Positions 1-9,185 are shown, numbered from the stretch's first letter. The stretch is DNA of 36,669 nucleotides from Rhodospirillaceae bacterium (GCA_002701885.1 NZXH01000047.1:1-36669), one strand, 5' to 3'. Numbers and translations: made by a program. The notes: generated by a model not told the origin, from the letters alone.

Positions 1-255
1 CCAATTAGCTTATTGAAAATAGTTTCCTTACCCGAAAATTACCTTTAGATTAAATTTTTTATGATATTTTACTATTTTATAATGCCTTTTATAAATTATA
101 CAGCATTTTCAATAAATCAATCTTGTTAGTTAGGCTTTTCAAGGCTAGATTTGATTTATTATTTTTTAAATATATTTATGTTTTTTTCTTATATTAATTT
201 TACTAATTATTGTCCGGTTTTTTTTAAGGTTATTAAGCAATAATAAAACTTTTTT
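1..255. other. AT-rich intergenic region upstream of ftsK
   Basis: No convincing gene, RNA or terminator is visible. In frame 1 a short open stretch ends with TAG at 46-48 and could be the last 15 codons of an upstream gene, but it is too short to identify. The rest is very AT-rich and presumably holds the ftsK promoter. Many TATAAT-like hexamers occur by chance, so I do not single one out. Confidence 0.4.
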
Positions 256-2718
256 ATGACAAACACTAATAGAGACATATCCTTCTTACCTCAGGGCACT
301 ACCAAATTTTTCAAAAAAAGAGCCATTGAAATATTATCTGTAATACTAATTTTTTTTTCCTTATTTTTATTTATATCTCTTATTTCATATTCATCAGTGG
401 ACCCAAGCTTAAACACTTTAACTAACGCTGAAGTATCAAATTTAACCGGATTGCCAGGAGCAATAGTAGCTGATCTGACTACTCAAGTTTTTGGAATATC
501 AATTTATTTATTGATACCTATTTTACTCACTTGGTCTTGGAGAATGATCACCCATAAAGGAATTAAAAATCTTTGGCTTAAATTTTTATTTTTAATTATC
601 ACTTTAGTTTTATTTTCACTTAATCATGAAATTGTTTTAAAAAACTTTAATCAACCTTCATTTAGTAATTTAAATGGATTAGTAGGTTTTATTTTTTATA
701 AATATAGTATTGGGCAAATTAATAACCTAAATATAAATATAATATATTCAATTGTAATTATCTTATTTGTTTTTAGTGTTCTAAGTCTCATTTATACATT
801 AAGCCTAAGCACAAAAGAGTGGAAAAAAATAGGTAATTTTTTTAGAGTATTCACTACAAAAATTTTTAGATTAATACTGTGGTTTACTCGTACGGGTGAA
901 AAATTTGCTTTAAAACCTAATCTTAAAAAAGGAAATATTGATATAAGCACAGAAAAGAAACCAACAGAAAAAACTTCAAACAAAATAATAAAAAAAATAC
1001 TTTCTGCTAAAACTTTTTTTAAAAAATTAATATTGAAAAGAAAAGATGGATTAAAAAGAAAAATTGAGCCAACTTTAAGTAAAGGCACTATAGATGATGA
1101 ATCAGTAAACGAAAAAAAAGGTCGTATTAGTCCTAGTAATCAAAAACTGAAAAAAAGTAAAAGAGAAGAAATAGAAGCACAAACTAAGTTAAGCCTAGAT
1201 AAAAATATTTTAGAATTACCACCCCTACATCTACTTTCTTTAAATACCAATAAAAAACGTACAATAAGTGAAGAAGCTCTTGAACAAAATGCTCGAATGT
1301 TAGAGAGCGTTTTAAGTGATTTTGGTATTAGCGGTGAAATAACCAAAGTAAGGCCTGGCCCAGTAGTCACACTTTATGAATTAGAGCCTGCTAGAGGAAT
1401 CAAAGCTTCTAGAGTTATTAGTCTTGCAGATGATATAGCTAGATCTATGAGTGCAATTTCTGCACGTGTAGCAGTCATACCTGGACAAAATGCTATAGGT
1501 ATAGAGCTACCTAATTCAAATAGAGAAACAGTATATTTACGAGAATTGCTTTCTTCGAAAGAATATGAAAACTCTGGTTCAAAACTAACTTTAGCTCTCG
1601 GGAAAGATATTGGAGGAGAACCAATATTTGCGGACCTTACAAGAATGCCCCACCTTCTTGTTGCTGGAACAACTGGCTCAGGAAAATCTGTAGCAGTAAA
1701 TTCTATGATATTATCAATTTTATATAGGTTAAGCCCTGAACAATGTAAGCTAATTCTAATTGACCCCAAAATGCTTGAATTATCAGTTTATGATAATATT
1801 CCTCACCTTCTCGCTCCAGTAGTAACTGAACCTGGAAAAGCAGTTGTTGCTCTAAAATGGACAGTTAGAGAAATGGAAAAACGCTATAATTCTATGTCCC
1901 ACTTAGGTGTAAGAAATATTGCAGGCTATAATCAGAGGCTTGACCAAGCAATAAAAAATAAAGAAACATTAACGAGAACAGTTCAAACTGGATTTGACGA
2001 GGAAACAGGTAAACCGATATTTGAAGAACAATTACTAGACCTTAAACCAATGCCATATATTGTAGTTGTAGTTGATGAAATGGCAGACCTTATGCTGATA
2101 GCAGGAAAGGACATTGAAGCTTCAGTTCAAAGATTAGCACAAATGGCTCGAGCTGCTGGTATTCATTTAATTATGGCTACTCAAAGACCTTCTGTAGATG
2201 TTATAACTGGTACAATTAAGGCTAATTTCCCAACAAGAATTAGTTTCCAAGTAACATCGAAAATTGATAGCAGAACAATTCTTGGTGAACCAGGAGCAGA
2301 GTCACTGCTTGGTTCAGGAGACATGCTTTTTATGCAATCAGGAGGTAAATTAAGAAGAGTCCACGGGCCTTTTGTTAGTGATAATGAAGTTGAAAAAATT
2401 GTAGACTTTTTAAGACGACAGCAATCCCCAATGTATATAGAAGAGGTTACTACAGACGTAGATGATACTACTCAAAATAATAACTATAATGCTATATCAG
2501 CTGAAAATAATGATAAAGATGAAGATTTATTTAATAAAGCAACTGATCTAATTTGTCGTGAGGGAAAGGTTTCTACTAGCTTTATACAAAGGCACTTTCA
2601 AATTGGTTATAATAGAGCAGCAAGGATTGTTGAGAGAATGGAAAAAGAAGGAATAGTTTCAAAACCAAACAGGGTTGGAAAAAGAGAAATTCTTTCTAGA
2701 ATAATAAAAGATGAATAA
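256..2718 (+). CDS. ftsK: DNA translocase FtsK
   Basis: FtsK is a septum-anchored, ATP-driven DNA pump that clears the chromosome terminus and activates XerCD recombination during division. At 820 aa it has the normal three-part layout. There are about four hydrophobic segments in the first ~185 residues (the first at ~22-47), then a Lys/Ser-rich linker (~190-310). The motor follows, with Walker A GTTGSGKS (~471-478) and Walker [12 protein letters not shown] (~600-612). A C-terminal winged-helix gamma domain (~755-815, containing [18 protein letters not shown]) would read KOPS-type polarity sites. The linker is short compared with E. coli FtsK, as is usual in alphaproteobacteria. The ATG lacks a clear Shine-Dalgarno sequence. 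The stop overlaps the start of lolA by 8 bases, so the two are translationally coupled. Confidence 0.97.
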   Translation: MTNTNRDISFLPQGTTKFFKKRAIEILSVILIFFSLFLFISLISYSSVDPSLNTLTNAEVSNLTGLPGAIVADLTTQVFGISIYLLIPILLTWSWRMITHKGIKNLWLKFLFLIITLVLFSLNHEIVLKNFNQPSFSNLNGLVGFIFYKYSIGQINNLNINIIYSIVIILFVFSVLSLIYTLSLSTKEWKKIGNFFRVFTTKIFRLILWFTRTGEKFALKPNLKKGNIDISTEKKPTEKTSNKIIKKILSAKTFFKKLILKRKDGLKRKIEPTLSKGTIDDESVNEKKGRISPSNQKLKKSKREEIEAQTKLSLDKNILELPPLHLLSLNTNKKRTISEEALEQNARMLESVLSDFGISGEITKVRPGPVVTLYELEPARGIKASRVISLADDIARSMSAISARVAVIPGQNAIGIELPNSNRETVYLRELLSSKEYENSGSKLTLALGKDIGGEPIFADLTRMPHLLVAGTTGSGKSVAVNSMILSILYRLSPEQCKLILIDPKMLELSVYDNIPHLLAPVVTEPGKAVVALKWTVREMEKRYNSMSHLGVRNIAGYNQRLDQAIKNKETLTRTVQTGFDEETGKPIFEEQLLDLKPMPYIVVVVDEMADLMLIAGKDIEASVQRLAQMARAAGIHLIMATQRPSVDVITGTIKANFPTRISFQVTSKIDSRTILGEPGAESLLGSGDMLFMQSGGKLRRVHGPFVSDNEVEKIVDFLRRQQSPMYIEEVTTDVDDTTQNNNYNAISAENNDKDEDLFNKATDLICREGKVSTSFIQRHFQIGYNRAARIVERMEKEGIVSKPNRVGKREILSRIIKDE

Positions 2719-3373
2719 ATATTCCAAAAAAAAATTAAATTTATTATATATATATATATTAATTTTTTTATTTGTAGTATTTATGTTTTTTTCTTCACAA
2801 ATTTTTGCAAAAAATAACGACGAAATTATTAGTAAAATTGAAAATTACTTCAATAATATTAACACCCTTCAAGCAGAGTTTATCCAGATAGATCATTATG
2901 GGAATTCTAAGAGCGGTGTATTACGAATGGCAAAACCAGGAAAAATTAGATTTGAGTATGATAAGCCATCGTCAATAATTATTATTAGCGATGGACAATA
3001 TATAATATTTTTTGACAAAAAACTTGGGCAAATTAATAGAATACCAAAAAATAAAATCCCGATTAAATTCTTAATCGATGATAAATTTTCTTTCAAAAAA
3101 AATGAAATTCTTATAAAAAATTTAAATTACGACGGAAACGTTATTTCAATAACAATTAAAGATAATAAAAATCATTTTAGTGGAGACCTTACTCTTTTAT
3201 TTGAAGACAAACCCTTAGTATTAAGACAATGGATCATCCAAGATTCTCAAGGATTTACTACAAAAGTTTCACTGCAAGAAATTAGCACAGATATTGTTAT
3301 AAATGATACATATTTTAAATTTAATTACCAAGAAAATTTTGATAAAATAAATAAATCTTTTTTGCCGGAATAA
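2711..3373 (+). CDS. lolA: Outer-membrane lipoprotein carrier protein LolA
   Basis: Periplasmic chaperone that accepts lipoproteins from LolCDE and carries them to the outer membrane. The 220-aa product has a Lys-rich N-terminus, a long hydrophobic core and a likely signal-peptidase site after residue 33 (SQIFA|KN). The mature part shows the LolA pattern: LQAEFIQID (~residues 54-62), a [16 protein letters not shown] strand pair, then the hydrophobic [18 protein letters not shown] strands and a late [11 protein letters not shown] segment. The position directly after ftsK, overlapping it by 8 bases (ATGAATAA), is the classic alphaproteobacterial arrangement. An (AT)n run in the signal-peptide codons is low-complexity sequence within the coding frame. 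No lolB-like gene is visible nearby. Confidence 0.93.
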   Translation: MNKYSKKKLNLLYIYILIFLFVVFMFFSSQIFAKNNDEIISKIENYFNNINTLQAEFIQIDHYGNSKSGVLRMAKPGKIRFEYDKPSSIIIISDGQYIIFFDKKLGQINRIPKNKIPIKFLIDDKFSFKKNEILIKNLNYDGNVISITIKDNKNHFSGDLTLLFEDKPLVLRQWIIQDSQGFTTKVSLQEISTDIVINDTYFKFNYQENFDKINKSFLPE

Positions 3374-3421
3374 CTTTATGCTTATATAAAATGAATAAAT
3401 TAATATTTGTGATTGATAAAT

Positions 3422-4177
3422 ATGAACAATAGGCCAATAGTTGGGATAGTTGCAGGAACAATGGAACTAGACGCAATCAGTTGGCATTCAGCTGGAGAAT
3501 CAAGCTTAATAGCTCTGACTGAAGTATCTGGTTGTAATCCTGTAATTATTCCTGCTCTTGGTAATAATTTAAACCTTAATGATGTTCTTGACGACTTAGA
3601 TGGACTCTTCCTTTCAGGAGGAGCAACAAATATTCATCCAAAAAATTATTCAGGTAAATTGTACAGAGATAAAGATTTATACGATAGAAAAAGAGATAGT
3701 ACATCAATACCACTAATTAAATTAGCTATAGAAAAAGATATACCAATTTTTGCAATTTGTAGAGGTTTCCAAGAACTTAATGTTGCTTTAGGGGGATCAC
3801 TTTACTCTTACCTTCATGAAGAACCCGGTAAATTTGATCACAGAAGAGATAGAACTAAATCTATTGAATATCAAACTATACCATCCCACAATATCAACAT
3901 ACACGAAGATGGATTAGTTAATAAAATTTTAAATAAGAAAAATATAAAAGTTAATTCTTTGCATGGGCAAGGTATAAATAAATTAGGAGAGGGTTTAAAA
4001 ATTGAAGCTGTTGCAGAAGACTCTACTATAGAAGCAATTAGTTATACTAAATCTAATATTTGGTCCTTGGGTGTTCAATGGCACCCAGAGTTAAGTATAG
4101 ATCATGATCTTTACTCCAGAGAGCTATTTAAGGCTTATGGAGCGGCTTGTAAAATTAAAAAAAAAAAGAATAAGTAG
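3422..4177 (+). CDS. Class I glutamine amidotransferase-like hydrolase (peptidase C26, PuuD-type)
   Basis: Belongs to the gamma-glutamyl-GABA hydrolase/peptidase C26 family, which cleaves gamma-glutamyl amides, for instance in putrescine breakdown. Visible motifs are an N-terminal PIVGIVAG strand, the LFLSGG oxyanion region, the nucleophile elbow FAICRGFQELNVALGGSLY (catalytic Cys ~113), and the C-terminal GVQWHPE that supplies the catalytic His and Glu (~220). An upstream in-frame TTG at 3413 would add three residues. I prefer the ATG at 3422 because it begins at the conserved strand, and neither start has a clear ribosome site. No other putrescine-pathway genes are nearby, so the substrate is unknown and I give no symbol. 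The next gene starts 8 bases downstream of the stop. Confidence 0.85.
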   Translation: MNNRPIVGIVAGTMELDAISWHSAGESSLIALTEVSGCNPVIIPALGNNLNLNDVLDDLDGLFLSGGATNIHPKNYSGKLYRDKDLYDRKRDSTSIPLIKLAIEKDIPIFAICRGFQELNVALGGSLYSYLHEEPGKFDHRRDRTKSIEYQTIPSHNINIHEDGLVNKILNKKNIKVNSLHGQGINKLGEGLKIEAVAEDSTIEAISYTKSNIWSLGVQWHPELSIDHDLYSRELFKAYGAACKIKKKKNK

Positions 4178-4185
4178 AGAAAAAT

Positions 4186-4764
4186 ATGATAGATCAAGAA
4201 ATAGAAATTATTAGACTTACCCATATAGCTAAATTTACTAAGAAAATCTTAGATATTGATTGGTTTAGTAGAACCAACCAACCATTGTCAAATCATGAAA
4301 AAGAGTTATCAGAAAAATATATCTCTGCAATCGGTTTCCCTGAGGCAAACATATCAAATGTTCCAGGTTGGAGTGAGGCTGCGGGTATTGCGGAAAACCC
4401 AAATTGGAATTCAAATTGGTGGGAAGCTGAAGAACAACTTAGATCAGCATTGTTAGCACAATCATTAGAAAGTATAAATGATAATGAGTTAAGTCATGCT
4501 TTAAATCATGTAACCACCCAAACTGCTGGACAATCTCTTGAAGCTGTAGCTTTTGATAAATTTGCTGAAGAATTAGATGATCTTGACTATTACCAATCTT
4601 TTGTTAATGCAGCTGCTGGAATGGCAATCGCATCAGCTTACCAGGCAGCCTTAGTTCTATCAGCCAGCGCTCACCAAGACCACCCATTCTCGTTAAAATT
4701 TCAACTTTTCGAAAATGGCAGACTTCCATTGGGGATAATTGGAAATACTTTTTCAATTTTTTAA
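4186..4764 (+). CDS. Conserved-looking hypothetical protein, 192 aa
   Basis: I do not recognise the family. The protein is acidic, soluble and mostly helical, with no signal peptide or membrane segment. A Trp/Asn-rich patch (VPGWSEAAGIAENPNWNSNWWEAEEQ, roughly residues 58-85, split here only for description) is followed by long Ala/Leu-rich helices and a His-containing ASAHQDHPFSLKFQLFENGR segment near the end. It starts 8 bases after the amidotransferase stop and ends 6 bases before xthA, so it is almost certainly part of the same transcript. The coding frame is sound: it is uninterrupted, fits the spacing of its neighbours, and has a purine-rich AGAGAAAA tract before the ATG. A competing +1-frame 66-aa ORF inside it is a shadow. 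Confidence 0.75.
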   Translation: MIDQEIEIIRLTHIAKFTKKILDIDWFSRTNQPLSNHEKELSEKYISAIGFPEANISNVPGWSEAAGIAENPNWNSNWWEAEEQLRSALLAQSLESINDNELSHALNHVTTQTAGQSLEAVAFDKFAEELDDLDYYQSFVNAAAGMAIASAYQAALVLSASAHQDHPFSLKFQLFENGRLPLGIIGNTFSIF

Positions 4765-4770
4765 ATTAAT

Positions 4771-5559
4771 ATGAAAATTGCTACATGGAATATAAACAGT
4801 ATCAGAATAAGAATAGACCAAGTTATAAGGTTTTTATTAAAAGAAAAAATTGATATTTTGTGCCTTCAAGAGACCAAGGTTACTGATAATCTCTTTCCTT
4901 TTAAGACGTTCAAAGATAATGGTTATAATTTTATAAAAGTAAATGGTCAAAAACAGTATAATGGAGTTGCAATAATTTCTAGATTACCGATAACCAGATC
5001 ATATAAAAAAGATTTTTGTGAAAAAAAAGAAAAGCGTTATATTAGTATAACTTTAGAAAATAATATTGAAATTCATAATTTTTACTTCCCCGCAGGCGGT
5101 ATTGAACCTGATATAAAAAAGAATCCAAAATTTGAAGAAAAGCTAAATTTTTATTCGAAAGTAACAGATTGGTTTACAAAAAGAAACTCGAAAAAAAAAC
5201 AAATATTAGTTGGTGATATGAATATTGCTCCTAGCGAAAATGATGTTTGGTCTCATGAAAAACTAATTAATATTGTCAGTCACACACCTATCGAAATAAA
5301 GTATTTTGACAAATTAATCAAAAGTTTTGATTGGGTTGACGCAGTAAGATATTTTAATGGTGATAAAAAAAAAATTTTTTCTTGGTGGAGCTATAGAGTC
5401 ATCGAGTGGAAATTAGAAAATAAAGGCAGAAGATTAGATCATATATGGGTTGAAAAATCTTTAAGTAAAAAAATCCAGAACATTCAAGTATTAAAAAAAT
5501 TCAGAAACTATTCTCAGCCATCAGACCATGTACCGTTAATTTTAGACTTAGACATTTAA
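4771..5559 (+). CDS. xthA: Exodeoxyribonuclease III
   Basis: AP endonuclease/3'-5' exonuclease of the EEP (exonuclease-endonuclease-phosphatase) fold that repairs abasic sites and blocked 3' ends. All catalytic blocks are present in 262 aa: NINSIRIR (residues 8-14), LCLQETKV with metal-binding Glu34, GVAIISR, the VGDMNIAP block with Asp149 and Asn151, RRLDHIWV, and the terminal SDHVPL with Asp252-His253. Length and motif order fit the ExoA/XthA branch. It ends the leftmost plus-strand gene run, and its last 12 bases overlap the 3' end of the convergent methyltransferase gene. That leaves no room for a separate terminator. Confidence 0.95.
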   Translation: MKIATWNINSIRIRIDQVIRFLLKEKIDILCLQETKVTDNLFPFKTFKDNGYNFIKVNGQKQYNGVAIISRLPITRSYKKDFCEKKEKRYISITLENNIEIHNFYFPAGGIEPDIKKNPKFEEKLNFYSKVTDWFTKRNSKKKQILVGDMNIAPSENDVWSHEKLINIVSHTPIEIKYFDKLIKSFDWVDAVRYFNGDKKKIFSWWSYRVIEWKLENKGRRLDHIWVEKSLSKKIQNIQVLKKFRNYSQPSDHVPLILDLDI

Positions 5560-6039
5560 TTTATACATAAAATATCTTCCAATAGTAATGCCTTGGGGTA
5601 ACTGCAATTCTGTGAAAAATTTTGAACTTAAACTTTGATCTCCCACTACAAGTCCATTTACATCAATAATCTTGGAAAGAATTACAGAGAGAGATTCTGC
5701 TCTCTTTAAACTTTCATCTTCATTTCCTGAGCCAATATCAAAATGAGCTAAAATAATTGGAGCACTAACTTCCTTTTTAAATTTAAAAAGTGTGCTTTTA
5801 AAATCACCTTCGTATAAATATTTTTTAGGAGGAATACAGTCTGGATGCGCTTTAACACTCTTTTCAAAAACAAATACTTTTTTTTCTGGGAATATTTTTT
5901 TTATGTGATCATAGGTTCTTCCGTTCCCCAAACCTATTTCAAGAATTACACCTTGTAGATCACTAATTAATTCTGAAGCAAATTCTATACAAACTTTTTG
6001 AGACTGAAGGCGCCTTATAGCAGATTCAAGCCTACTCAT
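5548..6039 (-). CDS. Class I SAM-dependent methyltransferase-like protein (PF12692 type)
   Basis: Small (163 aa) Rossmann-fold protein. The SAM-binding motif I is LEIGLGNGRTYDHI (~33-46), followed by VFVFEKS (motif II acidic residue) and a PIILAHFDIGSGNEDES segment where the catalytic/adenine loop would lie. This resembles the short alphaproteobacterial methyltransferase family PF12692, whose substrate is unknown. The ATG at 6039 lies 9 bases after the stop of the upstream cNMP-binding gene, so it is the third gene of the ABC exporter operon. Its 3' end overlaps xthA by 12 bases on the opposite strand. Assignment to the methyltransferase fold is fairly secure; the function is unknown. Confidence 0.78.
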   Translation of the reverse strand: MSRLESAIRRLQSQKVCIEFASELISDLQGVILEIGLGNGRTYDHIKKIFPEKKVFVFEKSVKAHPDCIPPKKYLYEGDFKSTLFKFKKEVSAPIILAHFDIGSGNEDESLKRAESLSVILSKIIDVNGLVVGDQSLSSKFFTELQLPQGITIGRYFMYKLNV

Positions 6040-6048
6040 ATAAATAAA

Positions 6049-6501
6049 CTAATTATTACCAAGAGATTTAGCTAATTGAGCTGTTGTTTGTTCTAATCGC
6101 GCTGCTAGCTCTCTTAAAATTTGAACAGCCATTTGAGGAAATTCGCTAACTAGTCTAAAAAACAAATCTTTAGAAATTCTCAAAACAACTACATCGGAAG
6201 AAGCCCTAACTGTAGCTGTTCTCGGTACATCACATAGTATTGATATTTCTCCCACAATTTGATGTTTTCCAATTTGACTTACAGTCTTGGAATCTCCATT
6301 GGCCATTTCAATTATAATATCCGCTTCACCTTCAATAATTATAAAAGCTGCATCTCCAGGGTCACCTTGAACACACAAATCAAGTCCTTTGCGAAATGTC
6401 AACCTTTCACTTGTGAAAGCAAGTAATTTTAATTTTGCAGGTTCAATATTAGCAAATATAGGAACTTGTCGTAATAATTCTACTTCATCATTAAGGCTCA
6501 C
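6049..6501 (-). CDS. Stand-alone cyclic nucleotide-binding-domain protein
   Basis: 150 aa consisting essentially of one CRP-type cNMP-binding beta-roll and a C-terminal helix, with no DNA-binding HTH. The phosphate-binding cassette looks intact: GEISILCDVPRTATVRA (residues 84-100), with Glu85 and Arg94-Thr95 in the positions that hold the cyclic phosphate in CRP/PKA-type domains. The front of the roll is VQGDPGDAAFIIIEGEADI (~44-62). The start is GTG (6501-6499), supported by a strong AAGGAG seven bases upstream. That ribosome site overlaps the stop codon of the ABC exporter gene, pointing to coupled translation and a partner role. It may gate or regulate the exporter in response to a cyclic nucleotide, but this is inferred from position only. 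Confidence 0.9.
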   Translation of the reverse strand: MSLNDEVELLRQVPIFANIEPAKLKLLAFTSERLTFRKGLDLCVQGDPGDAAFIIIEGEADIIIEMANGDSKTVSQIGKHQIVGEISILCDVPRTATVRASSDVVVLRISKDLFFRLVSEFPQMAVQILRELAARLEQTTAQLAKSLGNN

Positions 6502-6508
6502 AAGATAT

Positions 6509-6514
6509 CTCCTT
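6509..6514 (-). promoter_or_regulatory. Shine-Dalgarno site for the cNMP-binding protein
   Basis: Minus-strand AAGGAG lies 7 bases before a GTG codon and overlaps the stop of the ABC exporter gene (6513-6515). Most genes here have weak ribosome sites, so this strong one both decides the GTG start and suggests re-initiation by ribosomes finishing the exporter. Confidence 0.8.
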
Positions 6515-9185
6515 ATTTATTCTTATCTTCAATTAGCTTAGCCAAACCATCACCAGAATTTAGCTCTTCAAAACTGCCGAATTTAATTATCTTACCTTTT
6601 TTCATAGCAATAGTTTTATCAAAATAAGAAGCTTGCGAAGTTGAAGGCACAATCCATAGCAGACAACGACCTTTCATTTCATTAACTAGTTTTTTCATTA
6701 TTGTTTCAACTATATTGCTCTCAATAGCAGACAATCCGTCAGATATTATCAATACGTCAGGATTTTTAATTATAGATCTCGCTAATATTAATTTTTGTCT
6801 TTGAGCCAAAGTTAATCTGGAGCCAGAAATTCCTACATTAAAGTCTAACCCTACACTTACAATAGCTTTCCTTAAACCAATTTGAGCAATCACATCAGCC
6901 AATATTTTTCCTACTCTATCAGCTGATTCTGCTTCACCGTAAGCTATTTTTCCAAATAGAATATTATCCTGAAGAGTTGCTCCAGTGATGTATTGATTTG
7001 AATTATAAAATTCAATATCTTTTTTCAAACTTTCTGGAAGTCCCTCTGAAAAAATTTTTCTTGCTTTAAGTATCTCTCCTTGAAATTCTTCAGTAACAAT
7101 ACCTAATCTGTGTCTTGCTGGAACAAGCAGAAAGGGAAGCCCAATTAACTTTGCCACTTCATCTTCTTTAAGCTGATCTAAATGCTCTTTACTTACCCTA
7201 CCCAATATAGCTTGGAAATCTGGCAACTCTTCAGAGGATATAAAACTAAATTGCTGAAAAAATTCATGGTCAGGAGGTAAATCAGCAAACAATTCTACCA
7301 TAGTTGCAGCTACTTGATAACCAGTATGAAGCATTTTATCTTTTAGACCTGCTTTATCAAGTACACTCATAACATAACTATGGTTTCCTAAATGATTCAT
7401 ATCAAACTCATCACTAGTTGGGTTTCCAAAAATTAAATTTTCTCCAACAGTTGCATTCGTATTGTAAGAATTAACTTCAAATGATTCTACCAGATTAGCC
7501 AAGTCCTTATCATTTGCTATTTTTTGAATAAAACTCTCTCTTGCCTGAAGAACAAGGTCAGTGGTTTGTTTCTTTGTATCTGGATCTATTGTACCTCTTA
7601 ATCCAAGTTGATAAACATCATCTGTAAGATCAGCAATTTCAAGCACTCTTAATGCCTGCTCAACAAGAGAATCATCATCAGTTGCCCCTGCAGCTGCATA
7701 ATCCGTCCATATAGCATTTGGGTCATCAGTTGAATTGCCTGATGCTACAGAGGTAGAAATTGTTGATTTGAATTCTTTTGCTTTTTCTGAATCAGGATTT
7801 TCTGATATTTGTTTATGCCTCAACCCATAGTAAAGATTGTCTGCCAAAGAAGAAGAAAAAACATATCCCCCTGAGCCAACGTAAGACATACGCCTTCCTG
7901 TTAAAGACTCAGGAGCTTGAGATATATCATTACCTCCCAAATTTATTGATCCAGAGGAAGGTTGAATAAGACGAGCTAAAAGCATTGCTAGATCTTCTCT
8001 TCCGCTACCTGGAATTCCAACTAAAGCAACTGATTCATTTAACGAAAATTTTATATTTGCCCCATCAACGATAGCAGTCTCTTGGTCATCATTTAAAATA
8101 ACATTTGTAAGTGATAAATCTCCAGATAATCCATTATCATCTTTTGGTTCTTCTGTTTGAGCAAGTTCGTCAATCATATCAACAGGCTCAAATTGAGAAA
8201 TCACTTGATCATATTTAATTTTTGAATCTGCTTGTTTTTGATAATAGCCTAATAACTCTTTCCATGGAGAAGCTAAATCTTTATGGGCGGCTATAGCGGC
8301 CATCAGAGTTCCTACTTCAAGCTCTCCTTTAATAACTAAATATCCTCCAATAGAATAAAAGAAAAACGGACCAAGTTGTTGAATAAAATTATTTACAAAT
8401 TTTATGAAAAATTTTTGTCTATAAATTTTGTATCTTACGTCAAATATTCCACTTAGTTGATATGAAAATTCTGCCCGCTCCCTTCTAGAAGTATCATGAA
8501 CATGCACTTCTTCTACACCTTGAACTGTTTCTCCAATCCTATCAGATAATGTTCTAACCCTTTTAACTCTTTCTTTTCCTAAAAGATTAACTTTCATTTG
8601 TAATTTAGGAATTAGGTAGAGTTGAATAGGATAAAGAGCTACAGCCGCTGCTGCCATGAAAGGGTTTTGGGCAAACAAAAAACCTAATATTACTAATAAT
8701 TGTCCACCTTGAAAAATAGGTTGAGCGAACGCATCTCCAATAAAACCACCAAGTGGCTCTACCTCAGCAGTAATCATGGGTATAATTTCACCTTGGGACA
8801 TATTTTTGAAAGTCCCTCTAGGAAATCTTAAAACACGACTGTAAAGGTCATATCTTAAGCGCCTTAACATTCTCTCACCAGTAAGGCCCTTGTATACATT
8901 TATGATATATTTAAAGGCTTGATTAATAACTACTAAAATTAAAAAGAGGATACATAAGATAATTAACCATTGTATATGGTCTACGGAAAAGCCAAGATTT
9001 AGGCCAAATAATTCTGCTTTTTGAGGAAAAGTTTCAGGGTCACCTTGAATAGCACCATTTATAATTTGCTTAGGTAACTCATAAAAAATGTAAAGAACGG
9101 GAAAGGAAAGTATGGCCATTAGAGTCAGCGTTACTTGCTGCCTACTACTAAACTTAAGAATATACTTAAATATGCTTTTTTCCAT
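6513..9185 (-). CDS. Atypical ABC exporter: membrane domain plus enlarged, degenerate nucleotide-binding domain
   Basis: 890 aa, against about 580-620 for a normal half-exporter. Residues ~15-325 form a type-I exporter membrane domain (hydrophobic segments near 20-37, 72-90, 160-195, 270-300) with the usual cytoplasmic coupling region. The nucleotide-binding domain starts near 355, but its catalytic residues are changed. Walker A is GIPGSGRED (390-398), with Arg396 where the Lys should be. The Q-loop region is YVGSGGYVF (435-443), with Ser for Gln. The signature is ISGSR (786-790). Walker B IISDG has Asp816 but Gly817 for the catalytic Glu, and no H-loop His is evident (IVPSTS ~845-850). About 290 extra residues separate Q-loop and signature; they echo the helical subdomain (ADNLYYG 448-454, GENLIFG 581-587, QDNILFG 739-745). 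It heads the minus-strand operon with the cNMP-binding and methyltransferase genes. The substrate is unknown; the divergent glycan genes hint at a glycan or lipid. Confidence 0.85.
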   Translation of the reverse strand: MEKSIFKYILKFSSRQQVTLTLMAILSFPVLYIFYELPKQIINGAIQGDPETFPQKAELFGLNLGFSVDHIQWLIILCILFLILVVINQAFKYIINVYKGLTGERMLRRLRYDLYSRVLRFPRGTFKNMSQGEIIPMITAEVEPLGGFIGDAFAQPIFQGGQLLVILGFLFAQNPFMAAAAVALYPIQLYLIPKLQMKVNLLGKERVKRVRTLSDRIGETVQGVEEVHVHDTSRRERAEFSYQLSGIFDVRYKIYRQKFFIKFVNNFIQQLGPFFFYSIGGYLVIKGELEVGTLMAAIAAHKDLASPWKELLGYYQKQADSKIKYDQVISQFEPVDMIDELAQTEEPKDDNGLSGDLSLTNVILNDDQETAIVDGANIKFSLNESVALVGIPGSGREDLAMLLARLIQPSSGSINLGGNDISQAPESLTGRRMSYVGSGGYVFSSSLADNLYYGLRHKQISENPDSEKAKEFKSTISTSVASGNSTDDPNAIWTDYAAAGATDDDSLVEQALRVLEIADLTDDVYQLGLRGTIDPDTKKQTTDLVLQARESFIQKIANDKDLANLVESFEVNSYNTNATVGENLIFGNPTSDEFDMNHLGNHSYVMSVLDKAGLKDKMLHTGYQVAATMVELFADLPPDHEFFQQFSFISSEELPDFQAILGRVSKEHLDQLKEDEVAKLIGLPFLLVPARHRLGIVTEEFQGEILKARKIFSEGLPESLKKDIEFYNSNQYITGATLQDNILFGKIAYGEAESADRVGKILADVIAQIGLRKAIVSVGLDFNVGISGSRLTLAQRQKLILARSIIKNPDVLIISDGLSAIESNIVETIMKKLVNEMKGRCLLWIVPSTSQASYFDKTIAMKKGKIIKFGSFEELNSGDGLAKLIEDKNK

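Noticed and set aside
1374-1769. 131-aa minus-strand ORF inside ftsK
   Set aside because: Lies across the strongly conserved FtsK motor, in antisense; the real gene explains the sequence.
2740-2760. (AT)n run as a microsatellite repeat element
   Set aside because: It is short and lies in LolA signal-peptide codons; low complexity fits base composition.
3413-3421. TTG start extending the C26 amidotransferase by three residues
   Set aside because: No better ribosome site, and the ATG at 3422 begins at the conserved first strand.
4256-4456. 66-aa ORF in another frame of the 192-aa gene
   Set aside because: The longer frame fits spacing to both neighbours and has the better start; this is a frame shadow.
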